The translations under genes and the position numbers were made by a program. Below the pieces are notes generated by a model, which was not told where the DNA came from, ran no database searches, and was given only the letters and a program-made list of their open reading frames with translations. DNA of 50,392 nucleotides from assembly GCA_012839325.1 (NCBI GenBank), contig DUNQ01000134.1:1-50392 (forward strand). Direction: 5' to 3'. The DNA is from Candidatus Cloacimonadota bacterium (lineage in GTDB: Bacteria > Cloacimonadota > Cloacimonadia > Cloacimonadales > Cloacimonadaceae). Of this stretch, positions 18,703 through 26,588 are shown piece after piece (within the stretch, counting starts at the first letter, position 1; each line of letters starts with the position of its first letter).

Positions 18703-19803
18703 TCAGGGCATCAGCTCGGCATCAAAAACTGTGCCGATGAGATCCATGATTGCATCTATGGCTTCCATGCCTCTATAGGTTCTGCCTTCTATGATTACCT
18801 CGCCCAAGGGGATATAGCCCAGGTTACGCGCATTATCTATGGTTCTGTTATTGAGCATATTCAGCGCCGCCTGAAATTCGTCTATAGCCTCTGCATCTTC
18901 TTTGTTTGCATTATATTGAAATACATACCAGTTGCTGCGAAGCACGTTTCCATCCGGATTTCTTTTGTCTTCCAGGCTGGGATTGTAGATATCATAAAGC
19001 GGCATATACACTTGCCAAGCATAGGTATAACCATCGTTGAAAGGCAAGAACTCGCTGAATCCGCTGAAGGCTATTTCGTCATAAACCTTACGTCCCGCGG
19101 TTTCGATATTCGTAACCGTGGGCGGTCTGCTGGGCGGGAATTCAAAGATGCGCAAATATTCATTTTTATTGAAGTCCGTTTTTTGAACCTGCCAATAGAA
19201 GCTCGCCGGCAGATCGTTTACCTGTGGCGCAAGCTGTCCAATGGGTCTGCCCGGGCTTAGCAGGGTGATGGAATTCAGGTTTCTCACCGTGATGGTAAAT
19301 CTGCTTGATTTCCAGCTACGCGCGTTTGAGGGCTTGGCTTTTACTTCCATTGCCAAGATCCCATCCGGGAAGCTGCCCGCCAGTGCGGCATCTTTCAGAT
19401 TGCTCATATCGGAGAGTATATCAAAGATATCGATGCTGATATCGCCGTCTTTGTCAAAATATTGACTCCCCTCTTGTGAGATCATATCACGATTTGTAAG
19501 CACCAAGGGGGCATCGCCCGCTCCCAGCTCTTCTTTACTGATGAATCTTGCCTCGCCGGGATGGATGATATATTCACCGTTCCAGCTCAGCGCGATCTCC
19601 AGATTTATCTTGTCTGCAGCACCCTTGTTGCTTATCGTGAGCGTGGTGAGCAGCGGCTGCGCTTGCGGCATTATGGGATCAAAGCTCAGGGTCTTGAGCT
19701 CGTTCACCCTTATCTGCGATGGACTGAAGCTGAGCGATACTGTCCCGTGCAGCCCCACTCCGAGTAAGCAGATAATAAAGATTATGGCAGAAATCCGTTT
19801 CAT
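18703..19803 (-). CDS. Secreted protein of unknown function
   Basis: A 366-residue protein with a signal peptide (MKRISAIIFIICLLGVGLHG) followed by a beta-rich region resembling an extracellular sandwich domain (TVSLSFSPSQIRVNELKTLS), an internal WQVYMPLYDIYNP segment and a helical C-terminus. I recognise no enzymatic motif. The frame stays open for 64 codons further upstream, but that part overlaps ddl and lacks a start signal, whereas AAAGGAGGAATTT stands directly before the ATG at 19803. It is 15 bases from the FecR gene and 11 from ddl, so the three are probably co-transcribed. Confidence 0.75.
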   Translation of the reverse strand: MKRISAIIFIICLLGVGLHGTVSLSFSPSQIRVNELKTLSFDPIMPQAQPLLTTLTISNKGAADKINLEIALSWNGEYIIHPGEARFISKEELGAGDAPLVLTNRDMISQEGSQYFDKDGDISIDIFDILSDMSNLKDAALAGSFPDGILAMEVKAKPSNARSWKSSRFTITVRNLNSITLLSPGRPIGQLAPQVNDLPASFYWQVQKTDFNKNEYLRIFEFPPSRPPTVTNIETAGRKVYDEIAFSGFSEFLPFNDGYTYAWQVYMPLYDIYNPSLEDKRNPDGNVLRSNWYVFQYNANKEDAEAIDEFQAALNMLNNRTIDNARNLGYIPLGEVIIEGRTYRGMEAIDAIMDLIGTVFDAELMP

Positions 19804-19814
19804 AAATTCCTCCT

Positions 19815-20756
19815 TTAGGAACCTTCTATCGATATATCTATAATGGTTTTTAACAATTCTGGGAACGATAGCCCTGCCGCAGCTGCCGCCATGGGGGTGA
19901 GGCTGAGCTTGGTCATCCCCGGCAAAGTATTTACTTCCAAAAAGTAGCACTTGCCGTCTCTTATACGAAAGTCCACCCGAGCATATACGGAGCAATCCAG
20001 CGCGCTATATATGCGCTCGGCATAGAGCTGAGCCAATTGGCTTACAGCTTCTTCCAAGGGCGCAGGCGCTAAATATTCCGTCTTTCCCGAGGTGTATTTA
20101 TTTAAATAATCATACCAACCGGATTTGGGACGAATCTCCACCACCGGTAATGATTTCCTATCCAATATACTAACTGTTATTTCGCGTCCTGCAATATATT
20201 CTTCCAAGAGAACCACGGGGCAATGCTCAAGCGCAAGCTCCACGGCGGGTTTTAGCCGGTCAAGGCTTTCCACCATGCTGATCCCCACGCTGGAACCGCT
20301 CACATTTGGCTTTACTATGATGGGAAGCCCCAAAGTTTCGGCAAATTCCGCATAATCCCGCTCGTCGTTGTAATCCGCTATCAGATTTCCCCTCAGAAGG
20401 ATATGCTTTGCACAGGGGATGCCTTCGGCGAGCGCAATGAGCTTTGATACATATTTATCCATCGCGAGCGCGGAAGACTTTGAATCCGAGCCCGTATAAG
20501 CGATATTTTCAAGCTCCAGAGCCGCTTGCAGCCTGCCGTCCTCGCCCGCGCCGCCATGCAGTGCATTGAAAACCAAGTCCGCGTCATATTCTTTTATCTT
20601 TTGAAGCAGCTGAGCGAGGGAAGGATAGTCCATGGGGTCCAGCCCATAAACCTCATAGCCCATATCAACCAGCGCAAGCTCCACCGCCTCGGCAGATACA
20701 AGCGAGATCTCTCTTTCGTTCGAGACCCCGCCCTTTAATAATACAATCTTTTTCAT
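19815..20756 (-). CDS. ddl: D-alanine--D-alanine ligase
   Basis: Cytoplasmic ATP-grasp ligase that makes the D-Ala-D-Ala dipeptide for peptidoglycan. 313 residues, normal length. Diagnostic features: the N-terminal VLLKGGVSNEREISLVSA, FNALHGGAGEDG, the ATP-binding lysine region LPIIVKPNVSGSSVGI, and the C-terminal magnesium and substrate loop FLEVNTLPGMTKLSLTP. The start immediately follows the stop of the GNAT-like gene (bases 20757/20756), indicating coupling. Confidence 0.95.
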   Translation of the reverse strand: MKKIVLLKGGVSNEREISLVSAEAVELALVDMGYEVYGLDPMDYPSLAQLLQKIKEYDADLVFNALHGGAGEDGRLQAALELENIAYTGSDSKSSALAMDKYVSKLIALAEGIPCAKHILLRGNLIADYNDERDYAEFAETLGLPIIVKPNVSGSSVGISMVESLDRLKPAVELALEHCPVVLLEEYIAGREITVSILDRKSLPVVEIRPKSGWYDYLNKYTSGKTEYLAPAPLEEAVSQLAQLYAERIYSALDCSVYARVDFRIRDGKCYFLEVNTLPGMTKLSLTPMAAAAAGLSFPELLKTIIDISIEGS

Positions 20757-21671
20757 TTAAATACTCAATTGATAAAATACTGAAAGACTAAGCCCCATTG
20801 CGCCTTTGAAGCGCGCCACTTCTTTGATATTTGCACCGCAAAAGTCCGAAATCATAATCTCTTCCGGTAAGATCGAGAGCGTCATCCTATTTTGAAGCGC
20901 GGCTGCACCCAAGGTATAGCTTGCCTCGGTACCCGCTATATAAAGCGAATATATAATCTCATTGCCGCCCCATAGCATTATCGCCGAAAGGATGATCTCA
21001 TCTTCTTTATATACATTAACTTGCTTTATCATGCCCTTGTCATTTAGCGCATCGATATAGCGCCCCAATGCCTCATAGCTGACTCCCAAGGCGTGATCCT
21101 TTCTCTTGTCCAGATCCTCCTGCAATCTCAAAAAGCTGTCCAAATCGTATGCCTCTTTTAGAACCAAGCCTTCCTTTTCTGCTCTGCGCAGGTGTCGGCG
21201 CTGTTCCGGTATAACGAAGGGCTCTTGATCCCTGTACTGTGAAAAGGTGTATAATGGGCGCGCCTTTACTCCGTTCCAGGTGAAGCCGCGAACGTCTGTA
21301 TTACCCGGATTCAGGCGGATATTTACCCTCCTATAATTATCGGTGAGGAATTTCGCAATGCGTTCGCTGATCGTAATCGTATCCAGCAATATGCGATTTG
21401 AAGAGGTCTTGGGCAAAAAGAAGGTGCTTAGCCCCTGATAGTAAGTCCCGATCGGCGCGACCAGTGCCTTGAGCCCCATGCGCCGCCTTTCATAAACGGG
21501 CATTATCCCTATCAGCTCCTCACCCTTGAAAACTTGTATCTGATATGGCAAAACTCCGTGCAATTCAGCCACGGTGCGCATGAAAAAAGGATCATGCCAC
21601 AAACCGTAGCGAGAGGGCAGAGTCATGCCTTCTTCAGCGTTGATGTCGCAAAATAATACTTTGTATCTCAT
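20757..21671 (-). CDS. GNAT/FemAB-like acyltransferase
   Basis: A 304-residue protein of the BioF2/FemAB-like GNAT superfamily. Features are a basic linker RRHLRRAEKEG, a conserved acidic/aliphatic core (KEDEIILSAIMLWGGNEIIYSLYIAG) typical of the C-terminal GNAT domain, and no membrane segment. Family members transfer amino acids or acyl groups to peptidoglycan precursors or polysaccharides; direct adjacency to ddl makes a cell-wall role plausible but unproven. AGGAAAACAG precedes the ATG. It is the first gene of its minus-strand run, downstream of a good promoter match. Confidence 0.7.
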   Translation of the reverse strand: MRYKVLFCDINAEEGMTLPSRYGLWHDPFFMRTVAELHGVLPYQIQVFKGEELIGIMPVYERRRMGLKALVAPIGTYYQGLSTFFLPKTSSNRILLDTITISERIAKFLTDNYRRVNIRLNPGNTDVRGFTWNGVKARPLYTFSQYRDQEPFVIPEQRRHLRRAEKEGLVLKEAYDLDSFLRLQEDLDKRKDHALGVSYEALGRYIDALNDKGMIKQVNVYKEDEIILSAIMLWGGNEIIYSLYIAGTEASYTLGAAALQNRMTLSILPEEIMISDFCGANIKEVARFKGAMGLSLSVFYQLSI

Positions 21672-21749
21672 CTGTTTTCCTGCCTCGATTTTTGTCTATT
21701 TGAACGCAGCTTTCATCCATGAATTTGCGCTCATTTTAAGGCACATCAC

Positions 21750-21777
21750 ATATTACAATTCTTGCTACAATAGTCAA
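21750..21777 (-). promoter_or_regulatory. Candidate sigma-70 promoter for the GNAT-ddl operon
   Basis: Minus-strand TTGACT (21772-21777), 16-base spacer, TAATAT (21750-21755), about 80 bases upstream of the GNAT-like start. Both hexamers are close to consensus and it stands in an AT-rich gap with no competing gene. Confidence 0.45.
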
Positions 21778-21837
21778 TGAAAATATTTCCTATTGCCTTC
21801 CTGCTATTCCTAACTACTCTCTATTTCGATCTTTCGG

Positions 21838-22036
21838 TGTATCGTAAACGTCCCCGTTTACGCTTTTTACTCTCGACAGTATTGGTGGATTGCAAGCGTC
21901 CCCGCTTACGCTTTTTACTCTCGACAATACTGGTGGATTGCAAGCGTCCCCGCTTACGCTTTTTACTCTCGACAATACTGGTGGATTGCAAGCGTCCCCG
22001 CTTGCACTTAAATAACTCGACACGAGGACGTGTCGA
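21838..22036. repeat. 48-bp tandem repeat, hairpin family
   Basis: About four copies of a 48-base unit built around GTGGATTGCAAGCG-TCCC-CGCTTRC and TTTTTACTCTCGACA. The first copy has arms CGTAAACG/CGTTTACG (21843-21862) while the last has TGCAAGCG/CGCTTGCA (21987-22006). The block ends with a palindrome TCGACACG-AGGA-CGTGTCGA (22017-22036). Because 48 is a multiple of three, spurious 16-residue-periodic frames stay open on both strands. Confidence 0.9.
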
Positions 22037-22046
22037 ATCCAACAAC

Positions 22047-24767
22047 CTATCCTTCCCCGTGCCGCGTGGAATAAAAGATCCCGGCACCCGGCACAAAACA
22101 TACCACGCAATTCCCAATCACGATATACTCATCCATGGGGTTTTCGCTAAAACTTTCCACCCGGTTTAGTTCAGTTTCCTGCCCTTGCAGATTTCGGTAA
22201 AAGACCCTGAGTTTCATGCCCGGGCTATAATTTTCCACCGGCAGATACAGATAAGGGATGGGCGTGCCCGGCGCGGTAGCGGCAAAATCTGGTTGAAAGT
22301 CTTGCCCCTCGGCATTGAAAAAGTTGATATGATAGGCTCCCAGCGCCCCAGAGGGGGCATCGCTGGCTTTGCTCAGCACCGCCTTGCTATTTATAGGCAG
22401 TATATTGCCAAAGAGATTGGGCGGGATATCCATCTGCGCCTGATACAGGGAGAGGATCAGGGGCTTGGTGCCGGCGTCTATGCGCTGTTCAATGCGGCTA
22501 TGCGGCTGCAAATCCTGCACCAGAGCATATTCGGCGTCGTGCACCAGATAAAAAGCGACATGTCCCTTTGTTTGGGCAAAGTGCCAACCATCGGCTACGG
22601 CAGCTTTTGTATATGGATAGATGCGGTAATATTCCCCTTCACTCAGGCTAAAAAGCAGAGGACTATTGCGCTTTAGCTGCTTTAGCCGGATATAGGGCTG
22701 CACTTGCTCGTAAAATGAGCTTGCTCCTTCGGCAGCAAAGCGATACACTTTAGTTTGCAAGTTCAAAAGATACTGCGTTGCCAGGATGTCGTAGCTATCC
22801 GTAAATGCTGTCATGCTTTTAACTACCAGCTTACTTTGAGGCGGCAGAGGAAGCGGGCTATCGAGATACACTTCATACTCCCCTTCGTTCCAAATCATAC
22901 GCTTAAACAGCTGAAGATTCTGAGAGGGAGCCGCTTTATTCAAGTTCGCCGTATTAAAAAGATAACCCGGCACCGCCAGAGGAATCTGCAAAATGCCATT
23001 TTCCCAGATAAAGCCATTGTCTTCAAAAGACTTAGCAAGATGATAGCGGTACCATTTGGGGTATTCTGGCGCAGGATTAAAATTGATCAATTCACCGGGC
23101 TCTTTGGCAAAAGGAAGCTGTAAAAGCAGATTTGCTGGCAGCTTATCTGAGATACCCGCTGCGTCAAAAGCCTCTATCTTCAAGAATGCTATGGAATTAG
23201 CCACGGTGTAGGGATTCCCATTGAGCCAGGGGTGCGATGCTGGCAAAGCTTCAGCAAAACGCCAGGAGAGCTTTTCTACCTTGAGGGAAGGATCGTTCCA
23301 GCTTATCCCCAGTTGCGAAGTTTGGATATATGCTTCCGTTTTAAGGCAGGGGATTTCCGCTTTTGGGTTTTCCCGCGTAATCCCGTAGATATATATGCCG
23401 CTGCTATTTATCCCGCTATAGATATAGCCATCTTTGTGGCTGAAATGCTGGCTATCGTAGTATTCGCCATAGCTTTTAAAACTGAGGATATCCGTATCAT
23501 TTGTCCGATAAATGCGGCTTAGCCGGCTGGCGCTGAAGTTCTGCTCTTTTGCCTTTAATCCCAGCTCCAGCCACAAATCCTGCGGCAGGCTTGACAAAGG
23601 CAGTGCGTCTTGCCAAAAGCTGATCTCAAAAGCTTCCGGCGCACTATCCAGATAAAAGGGTTTACCGCTGAAATAGCTATTTAGTACATCATCCAGATTG
23701 GGTTGTAGCCGTAGTTTCAGCTTCAGCCCGGGCACCGCGATTCCTTTGGTATCCAGCCACAAATCCCGTAGATAAAGCTGATTAAAAGAGCCATCCAGCG
23801 CAATTTCCAGGCTGTTTTGCGTATCCATAGTTTTCAGCAAAAAATAATGCCCCGCGTTTTGTAAAAAGCTCAGCAGCCTACCCTCTTGGAAATACCAGGT
23901 GTTTTCCTCGCTCTGCCAAGCACTGATATCGTTGCCAGAGGTTTTTATCCACCGTATCTCAGAGCCATCTTTCGCCGGCAATTCCATACTTATCAAAGGC
24001 GTAAGATCACCCTGATAGTCAGTTTGCACTTCTATTACAGGCGATAAAAGCATGAAAGCCGAAAAAAGAGCTTGCATCTGGATATAATCCGCCTCGGAGA
24101 GCCTGTCTGAAACCATTATACGCGCAGTTGATCTAAGATAGCCTGCCGGAAACCAAAAATGGATGGCGCCTCCATTGTGCATTAGCAGTGCTTCGCAAGG
24201 CAAGTGACTGGGTTTCAATTCTAAGCTATCGCTATTTCCCAGGTGCATGAGCGCTTGTTCTGCGCTGGCTGAGATTTCAAAATAACCTCGGTTTCGAGAG
24301 TAGCGTATAGGTTGCCGCGCCGTGGCAGAAAGATAGCCAGAATAGCTTATTAATAGCGCATCCTCCAGATAATTATCTTCCAAAAGCGTGGTGTATAGCG
24401 TGCCCAGATTAAGGGCGCTATCCGGATATATCCTCTCTCCTCCACGCATTATCCTTATCTCATAAGTATTTGAAAGCGCCAAAGCATCGGTGGCAAATGC
24501 CAGGCTATCTCGCAGCCCCAGGCTTTCTGTGCGCCTTAGTTCTACCCTATCTCCATAATGAAGCAGGTTATCCGAGATACTGCTTTGGGGGATAAAGAGG
24601 TAGCTATCGTCATTACTGCTTTTTACCAGATGATTTGCATAAAGCAGGATATCATTAGATTCCACATAATCTTTGGGATTTAGCTCGGGCGGCAAAAGCG
24701 CATTTTCCCGCAGATTGCAGCCACCAAAGCTAAGGATAATTGCAAGCATTACGAAGTATTTATACAC
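22047..24767 (-). CDS. Large predicted lipoprotein, function unknown
   Basis: About 906 residues beginning VYKYFVMLAIILSFGGC: a short hydrophobic signal with a cysteine fitting a lipobox, so probably membrane-anchored and facing the periplasm or surface. The rest is beta-strand-rich and low in charge, without any catalytic motif I recognise. I prefer the GTG at 24767, because AAGGG lies eight bases before it and it gives the 8-base overlap seen elsewhere; an ATG at 24785 is the alternative, and the longer upstream frame overlaps the TPR gene and is unlikely. The last ~20 codons run almost into the tandem repeat. It is the last gene of the seven-gene operon. Confidence 0.7.
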   Translation of the reverse strand: MYKYFVMLAIILSFGGCNLRENALLPPELNPKDYVESNDILLYANHLVKSSNDDSYLFIPQSSISDNLLHYGDRVELRRTESLGLRDSLAFATDALALSNTYEIRIMRGGERIYPDSALNLGTLYTTLLEDNYLEDALLISYSGYLSATARQPIRYSRNRGYFEISASAEQALMHLGNSDSLELKPSHLPCEALLMHNGGAIHFWFPAGYLRSTARIMVSDRLSEADYIQMQALFSAFMLLSPVIEVQTDYQGDLTPLISMELPAKDGSEIRWIKTSGNDISAWQSEENTWYFQEGRLLSFLQNAGHYFLLKTMDTQNSLEIALDGSFNQLYLRDLWLDTKGIAVPGLKLKLRLQPNLDDVLNSYFSGKPFYLDSAPEAFEISFWQDALPLSSLPQDLWLELGLKAKEQNFSASRLSRIYRTNDTDILSFKSYGEYYDSQHFSHKDGYIYSGINSSGIYIYGITRENPKAEIPCLKTEAYIQTSQLGISWNDPSLKVEKLSWRFAEALPASHPWLNGNPYTVANSIAFLKIEAFDAAGISDKLPANLLLQLPFAKEPGELINFNPAPEYPKWYRYHLAKSFEDNGFIWENGILQIPLAVPGYLFNTANLNKAAPSQNLQLFKRMIWNEGEYEVYLDSPLPLPPQSKLVVKSMTAFTDSYDILATQYLLNLQTKVYRFAAEGASSFYEQVQPYIRLKQLKRNSPLLFSLSEGEYYRIYPYTKAAVADGWHFAQTKGHVAFYLVHDAEYALVQDLQPHSRIEQRIDAGTKPLILSLYQAQMDIPPNLFGNILPINSKAVLSKASDAPSGALGAYHINFFNAEGQDFQPDFAATAPGTPIPYLYLPVENYSPGMKLRVFYRNLQGQETELNRVESFSENPMDEYIVIGNCVVCFVPGAGIFYSTRHGEG

Positions 24768-25989
24768 GGTAAAAGCCCTTAACATAAAAATAATAGGTGC
24801 CAGCATCTTTCCAGCTGCACTGCAGATATCCCAAAAGCCCTGTTTTGCTGCCCAACGGCGTATAAAAAGAGATTCCCAAAAAACCCGGTTCGGGCTGATA
24901 GGCATCCATAATGCCGCCGTAAGCATTTTGATAAAACTCCATATCTCCCCTTCCCGCATAGAGCGCAAGTTCTTTGCCCTTACAGAGCGGCACCGAGATA
25001 TCCAGGGCATTTACCCAGCCTTGGGCGTCCGCAGAAATAGCGTCCCGATCCAGATAAAGGTAAGAACCAGTATAAGATAGCTTCAAAGGATCTGTAGAGA
25101 TTTTCATGCCCAAATCCGCCTGATAGCTATTTTGCCGCGCGCCTTTTGCCAGATGAGCACCCAGCAATGGCTGCACTATTATCTTGCCCAGATAAAACCT
25201 GTGTTTCATCCCCAGGCTGGCGGCTTGCAGAGGGTAAAGGCTGGCGTCTTTGCCATCCAGATATTTAACGCCGCTATTTAGTTCCCAGCCGCCCCAGACC
25301 TGCGCGGCAGATGCCTGAATTGCATAGCGATAGTGTTTGTTTTCATAGAGCAATTCCTCTATGCCCAGCCCCAGTTTACTGCGTTTAATCTGGCTCTCAA
25401 AACCCAACGCAAGCAGCTTCAGCGAATTGCTTTTCATCCCTGCCGAAATTGATGTACTATAGCCGGCAGCCGCAGATGACGCCTGTTCCGGCAGCTTATC
25501 TGCCCGCGAAATATCCCCCAAGCTCTGGTAGATATTCGCCAAAAGCGAAGTTGCCAGATGCTCCCAAAGGCTATCTGAAGCATATTTTTGGGCGGAAAGT
25601 GCATCCAAACGGGCATTTAGCGGTTTGCCTTGCCGCAGCTTTGCCATAGCTCGGTAATAATAAAAAGCGCTTTGCTGCGGATGCAAGGAGAGATACAGCG
25701 TAGCCTCCCTCCGGCAGCGGGAGTATTCTCCCATTTCCACCAGCGCCCACAAAAGCCCTTTTTTCGCCTCAATATTTAGGCTATCCCGCTCTGCCACATA
25801 GCGATATTCCTGTAGCGCTGCCGCGTATTGCCCCTTTTGCATCAATTCCCAGCCCAAGAGCAGGCGCAGCTCCGGATTCACCGGATTTTGGGCAAGTGCC
25901 TGCCGCAAGGCAGTTTCATTACTTACCACTTGCGCCCACAGCGCCACACTAAGGCAAGAAATAAGGAAAAGAGCGAGGTTGCGCCGCAT
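24760..25989 (-). CDS. Secreted TPR protein with beta-barrel-like C-terminus
   Basis: 409 residues. Signal peptide MRRNLALFLISCLSVALWA, then at least three tetratricopeptide repeats between about residues 25 and 165 (PELRLLLGWELMQKGQYAAA; LNIEAKKGLLWALVEMGEY; SAFYYYRAMAKLRQGK). From about 185 to the end the pattern is alternating amphipathic strands (LGMKHRFYLGKIIVQPLLGA, LKLSYTGSYLYLDRD) with an aromatic-rich ending FYVKGFYRV, suggesting an outer-membrane barrel. TPR-plus-barrel proteins often act in export or assembly of surface molecules. It lies two bases downstream of the small TPR gene and overlaps the lipoprotein start. Confidence 0.72.
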   Translation of the reverse strand: MRRNLALFLISCLSVALWAQVVSNETALRQALAQNPVNPELRLLLGWELMQKGQYAAALQEYRYVAERDSLNIEAKKGLLWALVEMGEYSRCRREATLYLSLHPQQSAFYYYRAMAKLRQGKPLNARLDALSAQKYASDSLWEHLATSLLANIYQSLGDISRADKLPEQASSAAAGYSTSISAGMKSNSLKLLALGFESQIKRSKLGLGIEELLYENKHYRYAIQASAAQVWGGWELNSGVKYLDGKDASLYPLQAASLGMKHRFYLGKIIVQPLLGAHLAKGARQNSYQADLGMKISTDPLKLSYTGSYLYLDRDAISADAQGWVNALDISVPLCKGKELALYAGRGDMEFYQNAYGGIMDAYQPEPGFLGISFYTPLGSKTGLLGYLQCSWKDAGTYYFYVKGFYRV

Positions 25990-25991
25990 CG

Positions 25992-26588
25992 TTATTTCAA
26001 TCTATCATTGTAAAGCTCAATAATGGAGGAATGAGGACAGTACTTCATTAGCAGGCGAAGCTGCATAAGCGCTTCCGATTCCTCCCCCGCCAAGAAGAGA
26101 TTATTCACCAGATAGCCGCGGCTTTCCATATCCCAGGGCGAGATATCTGTGATCATCCGGTAATACTCCGCTGCCTTGCGGTAATCCTTTGCCAAATATG
26201 CCGCGTATGCTCCTTTTGCCATCAAGATTTGGTTTTCAGGGTGCACCACCAGCAGAGTATCCACTTTGCCGAGCAATTCCGGATACCGCCCCAAAGCCAA
26301 AAGGCAATTGATGACGCCGATCTGGGCATCCAAATGCTCTTTTAATTGCAAGGCTGCCTGATAGGACGCCAAGCTCGCATCATATCGCCCCAAGAGGTAT
26401 TCCAGCCAGGCGATGCGCACCTGATAGAAGGCGTCTGAAGGCTCTTTTACTTTTAGTTTTTGCATACTTTGTAGGGCAAGCTCGTAATTTCCTTTGCTTT
26501 CCTGCAAATAGCTTTCTGCCATCTCCGCAGACTGAGCATAGATATTGCCCCAAAGTATTATCAATATAATTATTAGCCATTTTCTCAT
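25992..26588 (-). CDS. Small periplasmic TPR protein
   Basis: 198 residues with an N-terminal signal peptide (MRKWLIIILIILWGNIYA) and four to five TPR-like helical hairpins (ESYLQESKGNYELALQSMQK; AWLEYLLGRYDASLASYQAA; AYAAYLAKDYRKAAEYYRMI; NLFLAGEESEALMQLRLLM). TPRs mediate protein-protein contacts; no enzyme motif. Its ATGA overlaps the stop of the urea-transporter/M23 gene by four bases and AAAGGATACAGT precedes it, so the two are translationally coupled. It may be a scaffold for the envelope part of the operon. Confidence 0.78.
   Translation of the reverse strand: MRKWLIIILIILWGNIYAQSAEMAESYLQESKGNYELALQSMQKLKVKEPSDAFYQVRIAWLEYLLGRYDASLASYQAALQLKEHLDAQIGVINCLLALGRYPELLGKVDTLLVVHPENQILMAKGAYAAYLAKDYRKAAEYYRMITDISPWDMESRGYLVNNLFLAGEESEALMQLRLLMKYCPHSSIIELYNDRLK

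Noticed and set aside
19804-19995. 64-codon N-terminal extension of the 366-aa secreted protein
   Set aside because: It overlaps ddl in another frame and would bury the signal peptide; AAAGGAGG stands before the internal ATG.
21777-22169. 130-codon frame on + and two 98-codon frames on - across the 48-bp tandem array
   Set aside because: Open on both strands only because the repeat period is a multiple of three; the 16-residue periodicity is a by-product of the DNA repeat.
24786-25010. 75-codon N-terminal extension of the large lipoprotein
   Set aside because: It lies wholly inside the TPR-barrel gene in another frame and would displace the lipoprotein signal.
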